Shown here piece by piece: positions 9,639-18,094 of a stretch of 64,000 bases of DNA. The stretch covers positions 247,871 to 311,870 of the forward strand of contig NZ_QKTV01000005.1 of the NCBI RefSeq assembly GCF_003362725.1. The letters are read 5' to 3'. Both the position numbers and the translations under genes were made by a program. The notes beneath the pieces are model-generated. The model was not told the origin of the DNA and ran no database searches. It was given only the letters and a program-made list of their open reading frames with translations. Source of the stretch: Winogradskyella aurantiaca (GTDB lineage: Bacteria > Bacteroidota > Bacteroidia > Flavobacteriales > Flavobacteriaceae). Within the stretch, counting starts at the first letter, position 1. Every line of letters starts with the position of its first letter.

Positions 9639-11138
9639 CTATTCGTAATCCGACATTTCTCCATTTTGTATTATTTCAAGTCTTTCACCACTAGTGTTAT
9701 CGTCATTGATAGCAACCAATACAATATTCTTCTGAGATATACCGTCATTTGACGTATTCGTTAGAATTACCTGTGCTTCGTTTGGTGAGAACCTACAGTC
9801 ATAGTCGTTAGTTCCATTAAGCTTCTCATCGGAAATATCGAAGGCTGTAGACGAGGCACGTTCATAAATAAACACTCTAGAATCTAACTGTCTGTAATTG
9901 TCGATCTGGAACTCCGATACATCGTACCAATATAGAATTTTTGAATTATCAACTGAAATATCTAAACCTCCTGCGGCACCTTGAACATTATTCAGAACTT
10001 CGTCAATCACGACCCCAGATGGGTCTATGGTAAAGATACTGACCTCATACCCATTAACAGTATTTGTCTTAAGTGCGATAAAACTTTCATCTGCACTAAT
10101 AACAACTTCAGTAATAAACTTTCCATCTACTGTCTTGTATACTAATTGCAAATCAGTTCCGTCTGCATTTATGGAAAATAACTGATCAAAATTGGAATAA
10201 TATAATTGTCCACCATCTTCTGTCCAGCTAAAATCTATCTCGTCTAAATTAAAACCATTAACTGCAACGGCAGAGGTAATTTGTTGTTTGTTGGACCCAT
10301 CGAGGTTCATGGTGAAAATATGGGTCTCGGCACCATTGTTTGAAAGGTAGGCTATTCTATTAGCAGCCACATTTCGTCTAGGCCGAAAACTGTTGGCTGT
10401 ACTCTCTGTCAACTGCACTTCATTTCCACTTTCATCAGAGGAAAATATTACATTATTTCCATCTATTCGTCTGACGAAAACAAATCTATTATCGGGGGAA
10501 TCAATGGTCTCAAAAGAACTAATTTGACTTAACACCATGTCTTCATTGACATCGTCCTTAGCCCCAACTTGCCAGAAATACTTTAAACCAAACCTTAAAT
10601 TAGAAACCACTAATGTTGTGTCGTTTAACGTTTCAAATGTTAAAAGCTCATCATCTAAATCATTCCTTAACTCAATAGTATAGGTAATATCGTCCCCTTC
10701 TGGGTCACTTCCAGACCATACCAATTCAGTCTCTAAGCTCACATCATTAGCGTTATCAGATGGTGAAATCAATACTGGAGTTACAGGAGGTAGATTATTT
10801 GCGGTTTCTATTTGCATTTCAAAAATGACGTTGGTTGTACTTTCACGTAATATCTCCGCAGACTCAAATGCAGCCAAATACCCATCCAGCTCAGCCTGAA
10901 CGGAGTATTGTCCAACTAAAATTTCCTCCAACATAAAATTCCCTTCAGCATTCGTAAACACAGTACTTGAGTTAGGGTTGGTTGATATTTTCACATTTTC
11001 CAATGGAATATTGGTACCATCCTCAACGACTGTCCCAGTCAAGGTACCTTTTGCAATGCTCTCAACCGGATCTTCACTGCATGTTAAGGTAACAATTGAC
11101 AGAAAGGCAAGTAATAAGTAGTTTGTTATAGTCTTCAT
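9639..11138 (-). CDS. Lipoprotein with carboxypeptidase-regulatory, FN3-like and WD40-like (PD40) repeats
   Basis: The last gene of the curli operon. The start chosen is the Met at 11138, because MKTITNYLLLAFLSIVTLTC gives a compact lipoprotein signal; an upstream in-frame ATG at 11150 overlaps the csgG stop (TAATG) and cannot be excluded. After the Cys come a carboxypeptidase regulatory-like beta-sandwich (GTLTGTVVEDGTNIPLENV), an FN3-like domain (PPVTPVLISPSDNAND) and TolB-type repeats such as RIAYLSNNGAETHIF, which would form a propeller. It is probably attached to the outer membrane. It is not part of the classical E. coli curli set, and its position suggests an accessory role in fibre secretion or anchoring. 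Confidence 0.82.
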   Translation of the reverse strand: MKTITNYLLLAFLSIVTLTCSEDPVESIAKGTLTGTVVEDGTNIPLENVKISTNPNSSTVFTNAEGNFMLEEILVGQYSVQAELDGYLAAFESAEILRESTTNVIFEMQIETANNLPPVTPVLISPSDNANDVSLETELVWSGSDPEGDDITYTIELRNDLDDELLTFETLNDTTLVVSNLRFGLKYFWQVGAKDDVNEDMVLSQISSFETIDSPDNRFVFVRRIDGNNVIFSSDESGNEVQLTESTANSFRPRRNVAANRIAYLSNNGAETHIFTMNLDGSNKQQITSAVAVNGFNLDEIDFSWTEDGGQLYYSNFDQLFSINADGTDLQLVYKTVDGKFITEVVISADESFIALKTNTVNGYEVSIFTIDPSGVVIDEVLNNVQGAAGGLDISVDNSKILYWYDVSEFQIDNYRQLDSRVFIYERASSTAFDISDEKLNGTNDYDCRFSPNEAQVILTNTSNDGISQKNIVLVAINDDNTSGERLEIIQNGEMSDYE

Positions 11139-11149
11139 AACCTCATTCA

Positions 11150-12595
11150 TTAATTGTTATTTACATCAGAACCTGCCGCTGGTGAAATTTCAGTTGTTCC
11201 ATCAACCGGCGAGACGCTTTTAACTTTGTATTGTTTTTTATTGAATAAATAGAAATTTACACCTAAACCGAAACGGTAATAAAAATCGTCGCGTTTACCA
11301 CTTATGATACCATCGATTTCGTCACTGAATACAATATTCTGTTCTGCCAAAAATTTGATACCAATTGAATCGGACACTAAATATTCCAAGCCAATTCCAA
11401 ACTGAAACTTCCAATCAAGCTGATTAGAACTATTAAGATAATTTGCTCCACCACCTGTTGAAATAAATGGAGTGAAATTATCGTAGGGCAAAATTGTAAA
11501 TTCTAGATTGAGATCTACTGAGGTAACATTTTCATTGTAGAGATCATCATTTCTTAACTTAAAATGATTAACAGTTAATCCAGCATTCAAAAAAGAGTTG
11601 AAATAGCGCTTGTAACCAATATCAAAATAAAAACCTGGTCTCGAGTTGGCAATATCTCCATCGATCAAAGCAGTACCAACAGAGGCTGTTATAACATTGT
11701 CGCTACGACGTTCTTTGTACATTCTGTCATAGAGTCTTGTATTTCCAGACTCTTCTTTTTCCTCAAAGTACTCCTCTATTAATTGTTTGGCCTTTTCTTC
11801 TTCTCCTTCTTTTGGTGCCCAAAGATTATCATTCATTCCTTCAATAACTAGAGCATAGACCGCTTTTTCAACGGCTTCAGTCACTGCTAATTGAACCGGT
11901 TCATTTCTTGTAAAACCAGTTTCAACTTCCAGTAAACGTTGAAAGCTTACAAACCTAAAATAACTAGCATCTAAAGCCTGTGACAGAATAGTTTTGGATA
12001 CATAGACCGTCTTAAGTATTTCACCTGTAGATGTTGATACAGCCCTTAGATAAATGGTAATTCTATCTTGCCTGTACTCTGTAGAGGACCCTATACCAAA
12101 ATACCGTGCACCAAGACCACCCGTTACAATATTAGTATCATAAGAGACGATTCCTCCTTCAAGTAAAATACCAGCAAATAATAAAGGTCGCAAACGTTCT
12201 GGCTGCGTCCCACTCATTTGAGCATATTCCTCACGTGTCGATTTAATTATTTGACGTTCATTGAGCAGGTTATTGAGATTTTCTCTTTCAGTAGCTATAA
12301 ACCAATTAGTATCCTCTAAAGACTTCAATAGTATTGTGGTTGCTCCTTGAGTAACAGCTGTACTGAATGTGCTACCGATCTCTGTTGGTTTAAATTGACC
12401 CGTTTGATCTCTAAAGTTGTACACCCCTACGACCACAGGTTGTTCTGGAGGTGGTAAATTTTCCAAGTCCTTAGTAACGCGTGTAGCCTCACCAACTCTT
12501 GCTTCTTGATCGTTTACGGGTTGATTAAAATAGGCGCCACAACTGTAAAGTATATGTGCAAGAATTAATGCAACCAGTAGGTTTTTTGTTTTCAT
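11150..12595 (-). CDS. csgG: Curli secretion channel CsgG with C-terminal extension
   Basis: CsgG is the outer-membrane lipoprotein pore of the type VIII (curli) system. There is a lipoprotein signal with Cys19 (HILYSC). The CsgG domain spans about residues 45-265 and includes VVVGVYNFRDQTGQFKP, WFIATERENLNNLLNERQ, and the EGGIVSYDTNIVTGGLGARYFGIG stretch (conserved, longer than shown in E. coli comparisons). At 481 residues it is about 200 longer than the E. coli protein. The extra part (about 300-470) has alternating strand patterns ending in FYYRFGLGVNFYLF, like a small OmpA-type barrel. It lies between csgF (20 bases upstream) and the PD40 lipoprotein gene. Confidence 0.93.
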   Translation of the reverse strand: MKTKNLLVALILAHILYSCGAYFNQPVNDQEARVGEATRVTKDLENLPPPEQPVVVGVYNFRDQTGQFKPTEIGSTFSTAVTQGATTILLKSLEDTNWFIATERENLNNLLNERQIIKSTREEYAQMSGTQPERLRPLLFAGILLEGGIVSYDTNIVTGGLGARYFGIGSSTEYRQDRITIYLRAVSTSTGEILKTVYVSKTILSQALDASYFRFVSFQRLLEVETGFTRNEPVQLAVTEAVEKAVYALVIEGMNDNLWAPKEGEEEKAKQLIEEYFEEKEESGNTRLYDRMYKERRSDNVITASVGTALIDGDIANSRPGFYFDIGYKRYFNSFLNAGLTVNHFKLRNDDLYNENVTSVDLNLEFTILPYDNFTPFISTGGGANYLNSSNQLDWKFQFGIGLEYLVSDSIGIKFLAEQNIVFSDEIDGIISGKRDDFYYRFGLGVNFYLFNKKQYKVKSVSPVDGTTEISPAAGSDVNNN

Positions 12596-12615
12596 GAGGA
12601 TTTGATTTGAGGTTT

Positions 12616-13044
12616 TTAGTTACCACCCGGGATTATAACCTGAGTTAAGTCACCATTAGTGGTATCTAATATATCTATAACTAATCCCTCAGTTGATTGA
12701 AATATCTCAATAACTAAAGAACCAAACGTGAAAGTTCCAGGTGTTAGCGCACCATCTGCACCAAATTGCTGAGTAAACAAACTTCTAGAAATTTGGTTAA
12801 GTAACTGTCTATTCAGATTTTCTGTGAAGCGTTCCACCTCACTCAAATCACCTAACAAATCATTAAAGGGATCATTAGGATCTGTAAATGAGTTCTGAGC
12901 TTGTGCACTTGCTAGCAACTGTTGATAATTAAAAGTGTCACCACCAAACATTGGGTTTACAGGTCTGTAGACCAACTGCTGAGCCGATGAAAACCCTGTT
13001 CCCATAAGCGCAATTATTCCAATAAATAATAGATACTTCTTCAT
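12616..13044 (-). CDS. csgF: Curli assembly protein CsgF
   Basis: CsgF caps the CsgG pore at the cell surface and couples secretion to nucleation. The 142-residue protein has a signal peptide ending near FSSAQ. The mature N-terminus VYRPVNPMFGG matches the CsgG-binding segment of the family (NPxFGG). The next conserved part, ASAQAQNSFTDP, and the FTENLNRQLLNQISRSLF helix also fit. It is placed between the CsgE-type gene and csgG, 16 and 20 bases away. Confidence 0.95.
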   Translation of the reverse strand: MKKYLLFIGIIALMGTGFSSAQQLVYRPVNPMFGGDTFNYQQLLASAQAQNSFTDPNDPFNDLLGDLSEVERFTENLNRQLLNQISRSLFTQQFGADGALTPGTFTFGSLVIEIFQSTEGLVIDILDTTNGDLTQVIIPGGN

Positions 13045-13060
13045 AATTTATATATTATTT

Positions 13061-13813
13061 CTAATACTTTCTTATTAAACTTTGGTTACGTTCAACGTTA
13101 GCAAAGTATCTTGACACATTAACAATAGCAATTTTTGCTTGCTCCAGCAAAAAATCTCTTCTAGGCTGCGTAAAGAATCGATGAACCACGGTATTCCCAA
13201 CTTGCACCTCCATTATTGTACTACGTCCAAAACTAAATCTTTCGTATACTTTAACTACTTCTACCCCATTCATTTGCTGTAATCTATATATAGATGAAAA
13301 CTCGATATAAAAGTCTCGCCCTGGCTTTGTTTTTGTGTCTTCTGTTAAAATGCCTCTAATTCTACCTGAATAAATTTCGTCTTCAGATTTACTGGACTCC
13401 AATTTTGCACCTCTCTTCTCCTCCTCATCATTGTTTAAAACAACCTTTCTGTCTCTACCTATGAGTTTTTCATTATCATCGTACAACAACAGCATTAAGG
13501 TTATTTTATCTGTTTCGTTAATGTTATAGATCGAAGTTTTTACTGAGACCTCTTCATTAGGTTGTATGACTATATTGTCCGATTCTTCGGTTCGATTTAC
13601 AACTTCTTGCTTATCTTCTCTGAAGACATACAATACATATCTAACATTGGTAATAATTTCTGTTTTACTCTTAATTGTGGCTTGTGCTTCAATAAATTCA
13701 CCAAAGGATTGGGTTTTAATCTCAGCTACAATTGAGGTATTAGTCTGTTGTTGTGAAAAACTGCAAATAGAGAGAACACAGAAAATTAGAAGTATGATGG
13801 GGCGGGACAACAT
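13061..13813 (-). CDS. csgE: CsgE-family curli assembly protein with N-terminal CsgH-like domain
   Basis: A 250-residue periplasmic protein with a signal peptide ending at SFSQ. The C-terminal half (about 140-250; DEIYSGRIRGILTEDTKT, GRDFYIEFSSIYR, FTQPRRDF) is a CsgE domain, the subunit gatekeeper of the CsgG channel. The N-terminal half (about 22-130) is a beta-sandwich-like segment (VRYVLYVFREDK, EVSVKTSIYNI) that resembles CsgC/CsgH inhibitors of premature amyloid formation. E. coli CsgE has only about 129 residues, so this would join two chaperone roles in one chain. The CsgH assignment is by pattern only. Confidence 0.85.
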   Translation of the reverse strand: MLSRPIILLIFCVLSICSFSQQQTNTSIVAEIKTQSFGEFIEAQATIKSKTEIITNVRYVLYVFREDKQEVVNRTEESDNIVIQPNEEVSVKTSIYNINETDKITLMLLLYDDNEKLIGRDRKVVLNNDEEEKRGAKLESSKSEDEIYSGRIRGILTEDTKTKPGRDFYIEFSSIYRLQQMNGVEVVKVYERFSFGRSTIMEVQVGNTVVHRFFTQPRRDFLLEQAKIAIVNVSRYFANVERNQSLIRKY

Positions 13814-13836
13814 GATAAAAAGTTAAGAAAAAAATA

Positions 13837-14346
13837 TTAATAACTTCGGATAATAACAGTTCTATTGTCTCCCGTAATTTTTAGGGCCATATTATTTGTC
13901 TGCGCGTTTGTTCCAATTTTTTCCAAGTTCAAATTATTTCCTGATTGAATGATATTTAAACTAGATTCATTTATGGATCCAAATGAATAATTCAAAAGTC
14001 TGTTATTATTCCCTTGTTGAATAACAGTTTCCGCGCTTTTATTAATAGTGTTGTAACTCTTAATCGAGTTGAAATTTCCAAACTGAATATAATTCCCTGT
14101 TAATTGACCTGAGTCATTTAATGATTCAATGGAATTACCATCACCTATTTGTTGAATGATGATATAGGAATCGGTATTTGTAGCTGTTATGTTTGACCGA
14201 TCAGAGGAATTATAGGCCAAAGAAGAAAATTGATTTATGAAGACGCGTTCATTAGTTTTTTTAGGAACGACCGTATCGTTTGATTGTCCAAAAATAAATA
14301 CTGGTATAAAAAAGAGTAAGACGTTAAATAAGAATGTCGGTCTCAT
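13837..14346 (-). CDS. Curlin-repeat protein, probable minor/nucleator subunit (CsgB-like)
   Basis: A 169-residue secreted protein (signal MRPTFLFNVLLFFIPVFIFG) with a handful of degenerate curlin repeats of about 22 residues, each carrying QxGxxN or similar: QQIGDGNSIES, QFGNFNSIKS, QQGNNNRLLN, QSGNNLNLEK. The small number of repeats, their degeneracy and the basic C-terminus (DNRTVIIRSY) resemble the nucleator CsgB rather than the major subunit. It is the second gene of the operon, separated from the first curlin by 127 bases that contain two hairpins. Confidence 0.85.
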   Translation of the reverse strand: MRPTFLFNVLLFFIPVFIFGQSNDTVVPKKTNERVFINQFSSLAYNSSDRSNITATNTDSYIIIQQIGDGNSIESLNDSGQLTGNYIQFGNFNSIKSYNTINKSAETVIQQGNNNRLLNYSFGSINESSLNIIQSGNNLNLEKIGTNAQTNNMALKITGDNRTVIIRSY

Positions 14347-14393
14347 AATTCAACTTTAAATGATTAAGATAATTTTTATAACTATTTGGAAAA

Positions 14394-14418
14394 AGGAGGG
14401 TATTTCAAACACCCTCCT
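14394..14418 (-). terminator. Hairpin between the two curlin genes (possible attenuator)
   Basis: AGGAGGGT (14394-14401) pairs perfectly with ACCCTCCT (14411-14418) around a 9-base loop. On the minus strand it is followed by TTTTTCC, a modest T run. It sits after the first curlin stop at 14474 and before the second curlin start at 14346, so it could terminate part of the transcripts. Confidence 0.65.
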
Positions 14419-14438
14419 AATTTCAAATAATTTTTCAG

Positions 14439-14460
14439 TCCTCAATAGATTTATTGAGGA
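14439..14460 (-). other. Second hairpin between the curlin genes
   Basis: TCCTCAATA (14439-14447) and TATTGAGGA (14452-14460) form a perfect 9-bp stem with a GATT loop, starting 14 bases after the first curlin stop. It has no T run of its own. It may protect the 3' end of the curlin mRNA from decay. Confidence 0.6.
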
Positions 14461-14473
14461 TGATCATCCCATT

Positions 14474-15277
14474 CTAATTGGACTGATAAGTTATAGCTGT
14501 ATTACCATTACCCATTTGAGTAGTCATATCTGAATGGTTATTACCCATTTGGAACGTCCAGGCAGTGTTACCGTTACCCATTTGATAGATATCACTAACG
14601 TTACCTATTCCATTTTGACACTGATGTGACCAGTTTCTATTTCCTACCTGAATAGAAACAGCCTCATTGCGATTACCAGTTTGATCTTGAGTTGCATAAT
14701 TTCTGTTACCAATTTGGTGAACAACTGCATAATTTTTCTTACCATACTGAGTCTGATCAGACATGTTTCCATTTCCAGCCTGCACACTTAATGCATAACT
14801 TCCTTTAGCCTTGTCTTCACCAGTTCTCTGATCTTGAGAGGCTGAGTTTCCGTTACCATGCTGGAAAATGTAAGCTTCGTTCTTATCCCATCTCACAAAT
14901 TGATCTGCAGAGTTATTATTACCCTCCTGAACAATGTGCGTAACATTTCTTTCTGCCCAACCTACACCAATGTCAACACTTGCGTCATTGCGGTTTCCAT
15001 TTGAATAGACTACAGAAAGGTTTCTGTCACCAGCCTGCTTAACGTAAGATGTGTTTTTGTTGCCATATTGACCAACATAGGCAATATTAGCTACCCCACC
15101 ATCAGGTAAAGTATTTTGTCCTGTTTGCATTACTTCAGAACTGTTCATAGAACCAATTTGCTCGACAACAACATCATTGTTGTTACCCGATGAACTGATG
15201 GAACTCGTGTTACCTTGAGCCATCATCAAACCACCACACATTAGAAAAGCGGCAGCAGATAAAACATAGTTTTTCAT
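14474..15277 (-). CDS. Major curlin-type amyloid subunit (CsgA-like)
   Basis: A 267-residue secreted protein with signal MKNYVLSAAAFLMCGGLMMAQ and about ten repeats of roughly 22 residues with the pattern QxGxxN: QIGSMNSSE, QYGNKNTSY, QEGNNNSAD, QHGNGNSAS, QAGNGNMSD, QIGNRNYAT, QVGNRNWSH, QMGNGNTAW. Gln and Asn ladders of this type stack into cross-beta fibres in curli. It is about twice as long as E. coli CsgA. It is the first gene of the operon and has a long upstream region, as expected for a highly regulated major subunit. Confidence 0.93.
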   Translation of the reverse strand: MKNYVLSAAAFLMCGGLMMAQGNTSSISSSGNNNDVVVEQIGSMNSSEVMQTGQNTLPDGGVANIAYVGQYGNKNTSYVKQAGDRNLSVVYSNGNRNDASVDIGVGWAERNVTHIVQEGNNNSADQFVRWDKNEAYIFQHGNGNSASQDQRTGEDKAKGSYALSVQAGNGNMSDQTQYGKKNYAVVHQIGNRNYATQDQTGNRNEAVSIQVGNRNWSHQCQNGIGNVSDIYQMGNGNTAWTFQMGNNHSDMTTQMGNGNTAITYQSN

Positions 15278-15733
15278 AGTTTAAATGTTTAATTAATAAT
15301 TTAACGTTTGATCTTTTGGACAGTCTCCAATCGATCATGGTTTAATCTTGATCATTATAACAATGATCCTTGTGGGTTCTTTGAGGTTCAAACCAGCATA
15401 CAGCAAGACATGAACATCAGTAAATCCGGTGCTATTAATTCATGCTATTAACTAAAAAACTATTAATCAGTTATTATTAACTCGTAGGCCAGGTTAATAA
15501 TAAGTAAGAGGTGAGATCTATTAATCAGATTGCTATTTTGTCTCACTTTACGTGCTATGTATTTCTAAATCTAAATTGAAAAATAAAGGTACTACTTAAG
15601 GTTGAAAATGACACTTTATTTCAATGTTTTATACCGATAAAAAGGTCTATTTATCGAAAAAAACCCAAAATAAACGCAAATAAATTATTATATCTTCAAA
15701 AAACAATCTATTTAATGGTAATCTTTTAATTTC
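15278..15733 (-). promoter_or_regulatory. Curli operon upstream region with an inverted repeat
   Basis: 456 bases without a gene, upstream of the first curlin. It contains GATCATT-ATAAC-AATGATC at 15350-15368 (perfect 7-bp arms), with a further GATCATGG nearby at 15333-15340. No exact TAnnTTTG was found on the minus strand. The rest is very AT-rich. No CsgD-like regulator gene adjoins it. Confidence 0.5.
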
Positions 15734-17920
15734 TTAGCTAAAGAAAAGCAACTCCCGGTATTTGGTCAAGGGCCATAACTCGTCATCGACTAGTAGTTCT
15801 AATTTATCACAATGATATCGGATATCCTCTAAATAAGGCTTAACATCATGACAATACATCTGAGCCTTCTTAGAAATATCAGAAATGACATTGGCTTTTT
15901 TTCTGGCATTGGTCATATCGCGCACCATAGCATTGATGGATGCTATGTGATGGGAAATAGATTCGATTAAGGTCAAAGCCTCTTCAGCATAAGTTTTATA
16001 AGAAGCACCATAGATGGTTTTTAATCCTGTAACATTTTTTATAAGTCGATTTTGATAACTTACTGCAATTGGAATAATATGATTGCGAGCAATATCCCCA
16101 AGTACACGACTTTCTATTTGTACTTTCATCACATATTCTTCCACATCAATTTCATACCGTGCTTTAGATTCAACCGAATTCATTACTCCCAGTTCTTCAA
16201 ATAACTCTAATACTGGTTGAGAAACTTTAACCTTCAAAGCTTCTGGAGTGGCTATATTATTACTCAGTTTTCGTTTTTTGGCTTCTTTTTTCCATTCATC
16301 GCTATAACCATTGCCTTCAAACAAAATAGTCTTTGACTGCTTAATGTATTCTCGGAGTACATTAAATATGGCGTCATCTTTTTTCATACCCTTTTCATCA
16401 ATCAAGGTGTCGACCTCCAATTTAAAAACTTGCAATTGCTTGGCCACAATGGTATTTAAAACAGTCATTGGACTGGCACAATTGGCACTAGATCCCACTG
16501 CTCTAAATTCGAACTTGTTACCGGTAAAAGCGAAAGGAGATGTTCTATTACGGTCAGTATTATCTAATAGAATTTCAGGAATTTTTCCAACCACATTGAG
16601 CTTAAGATCCGTTTTTTCCTCTGGTGAAAGTTTTCCTTTAGAAACGGTTTCCAATTCATTTAAGACCTTGCTTAACTGATTACCGATAAAAATAGAAACA
16701 ATAGCTGGTGGTGCTTCATTAGCCCCAAGACGATGATCATTACTCGCCGAAGCAACAGAAGCTCTCAATAATTCTTCATATTCCTTAACAGCTTTTATGG
16801 TATTTATAAAAAAGGTCAAAAACTGAAGGTTACTCATCGGGGTTTTACCCGGAGATAATAGATTAACCCCCGTGTCAGTTGCCAGACTCCAATTATTATG
16901 TTTACCCGAACCATTAACACCAGCAAATGGTTTCTCATGGAGTAGTACTTTTAAATGATGACGATCAGCAACTTTCTGCATAACATCCATTAATAGGGAG
17001 TTATGGTCGACGGCCAAATTAGCCTCCTCAAAAATTGGAGCTAATTCAAATTGATTAGGCGCAACTTCATTGTGCCTAGTCTTCACAGGTATCCCCAATA
17101 ACATGCATTCATTCTCAAGGTCGCGCATGTAGGCCATAGCTCTATTAGGAATGGTACCAAAATAATGATCATCCAATTGCTGTCCTTTGGCCGCTGCATG
17201 CCCGAGAAGTGTTCTTCCTGTGAGCATTAAATCAGGTCTGGACGCAACAAGAGCTTTATCAATTAGAAAATACTCCTGTTCCCAACCAAGGGAAGCATTC
17301 ACCTTTCTCACATTCTTGTCAAAATACTTACAAACCGCCACTGCAGAAGCATCAACAGCCTGAAGGGCTCTCAATAAAGGAGTCTTGTAATCCAGAGCCT
17401 CTCCTGTATACGCAACAAACACCGTAGGAATACAAAGGGTTGTTCCGTAGATAAAAGCCGGAGAAGTGGGATCCCACGCGGTGTAGCCTCTTGCTTCAAA
17501 TGTATTACGGATGCCACCACTAGGAAAACTTGACGCATCTGGTTCCTGCTGAACCAATTGACTCCCATCAAATTTTTCGATAGCATAACCTTCTGAAGTG
17601 GTTTCAAAAAATGCATCGTGCTTTTCTGCCGTAGCACCAGTTAATGGTTGAAACCAATGGGTATAATGAGTCACCTGGTGCTTCAATGCCCATTCTTTCA
17701 TTGCCGTAGCTATATGATCTGCAGTTGATCTGGAAATCTTTGAATTCTTTTCCTTGGCCTCTTCAATTGCTAAAAAAGCGTCCTTGGTTAAATGCTGGCG
17801 CATGGCTTGTGTATTAAAGACATGTTTTGCAAATAAACTGGAACGTAAAGTCGAATCATCGACTTTAATTTGAGACCTATTAATTGAGGTATTAAGGGCT
17901 TGAAATCGCAAATTGGACAT
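15734..17920 (-). CDS. glnN: Glutamine synthetase type III
   Basis: ATP-dependent synthesis of glutamine from glutamate and ammonia. The 728-residue length is that of GSIII, a dodecameric class common in Bacteroidota. It shows NASLGWEQEYFLIDK, the substrate/metal segment TRHNEVAPNQFELAPIFEEAN, HEKPFAGVNGSGKHNNWSL, and FRAVGSSANCASPM. The start chosen is 17920 (MSNLRFQALN) rather than an in-frame ATG at 17971, because a -7 box at 17942-17949 puts the transcript start between them. It is divergent from a GSII gene. Confidence 0.96.
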   Translation of the reverse strand: MSNLRFQALNTSINRSQIKVDDSTLRSSLFAKHVFNTQAMRQHLTKDAFLAIEEAKEKNSKISRSTADHIATAMKEWALKHQVTHYTHWFQPLTGATAEKHDAFFETTSEGYAIEKFDGSQLVQQEPDASSFPSGGIRNTFEARGYTAWDPTSPAFIYGTTLCIPTVFVAYTGEALDYKTPLLRALQAVDASAVAVCKYFDKNVRKVNASLGWEQEYFLIDKALVASRPDLMLTGRTLLGHAAAKGQQLDDHYFGTIPNRAMAYMRDLENECMLLGIPVKTRHNEVAPNQFELAPIFEEANLAVDHNSLLMDVMQKVADRHHLKVLLHEKPFAGVNGSGKHNNWSLATDTGVNLLSPGKTPMSNLQFLTFFINTIKAVKEYEELLRASVASASNDHRLGANEAPPAIVSIFIGNQLSKVLNELETVSKGKLSPEEKTDLKLNVVGKIPEILLDNTDRNRTSPFAFTGNKFEFRAVGSSANCASPMTVLNTIVAKQLQVFKLEVDTLIDEKGMKKDDAIFNVLREYIKQSKTILFEGNGYSDEWKKEAKKRKLSNNIATPEALKVKVSQPVLELFEELGVMNSVESKARYEIDVEEYVMKVQIESRVLGDIARNHIIPIAVSYQNRLIKNVTGLKTIYGASYKTYAEEALTLIESISHHIASINAMVRDMTNARKKANVISDISKKAQMYCHDVKPYLEDIRYHCDKLELLVDDELWPLTKYRELLFFS

Positions 17921-17941
17921 AATCAGAACTATTTTGGTCTG

Positions 17942-17949
17942 CAAAGATA
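17942..17949 (-). promoter_or_regulatory. -7 box of the GSIII promoter
   Basis: The minus strand reads TATCTTTG followed by CA, a match to TAnnTTTG. It excludes the ATG at 17971 as the start of the GSIII gene. No clear TTG was seen at the -33 position, which fits an activator-dependent promoter. Confidence 0.6.
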
Positions 17950-17968
17950 TATGTTTGTTTTTAATGCA

Positions 17969-17991
17969 CACCCCCTATTTTTTTAGGGGTG
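17969..17991. promoter_or_regulatory. Inverted repeat between the two glutamine synthetase genes
   Basis: CACCCCCTA (17969-17977) and TAGGGGTG (17984-17991) are complementary apart from one extra C, around six T. The centre is about 31 bp upstream of the GSIII -7 box. It is a candidate operator controlling one or both synthetases. Confidence 0.5.
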
Positions 17992-18036
17992 AATAATTTG
18001 TTAATAACAAATAATAGATTTTTACCCCAATTTTTT

Positions 18037-18065
18037 TTGCGCCAATCTAATTTTTAGCATTTTTG
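18037..18065 (+). promoter_or_regulatory. Probable promoter of the GSII gene
   Basis: TTG (18037-18039), 18 bases, then CATTTTTG (18058-18065) followed by CA. This differs from TAnnTTTG at the first base only. It leaves a leader of about 22 bases before the ATG at 18095. Confidence 0.45.
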
Positions 18066-18094
18066 CACAGCAAATTTTATTTAATTGTAGAGTA

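Noticed and set aside
15390..15480. A 13-codon plus-strand ORF in the curli upstream region
   Set aside because: Very short, no composition signal, no leader.
17921..17971. 17 extra N-terminal residues on GSIII
   Set aside because: The -7 box at 17942-17949 lies between the two ATGs, so the upstream one would not be in the transcript.
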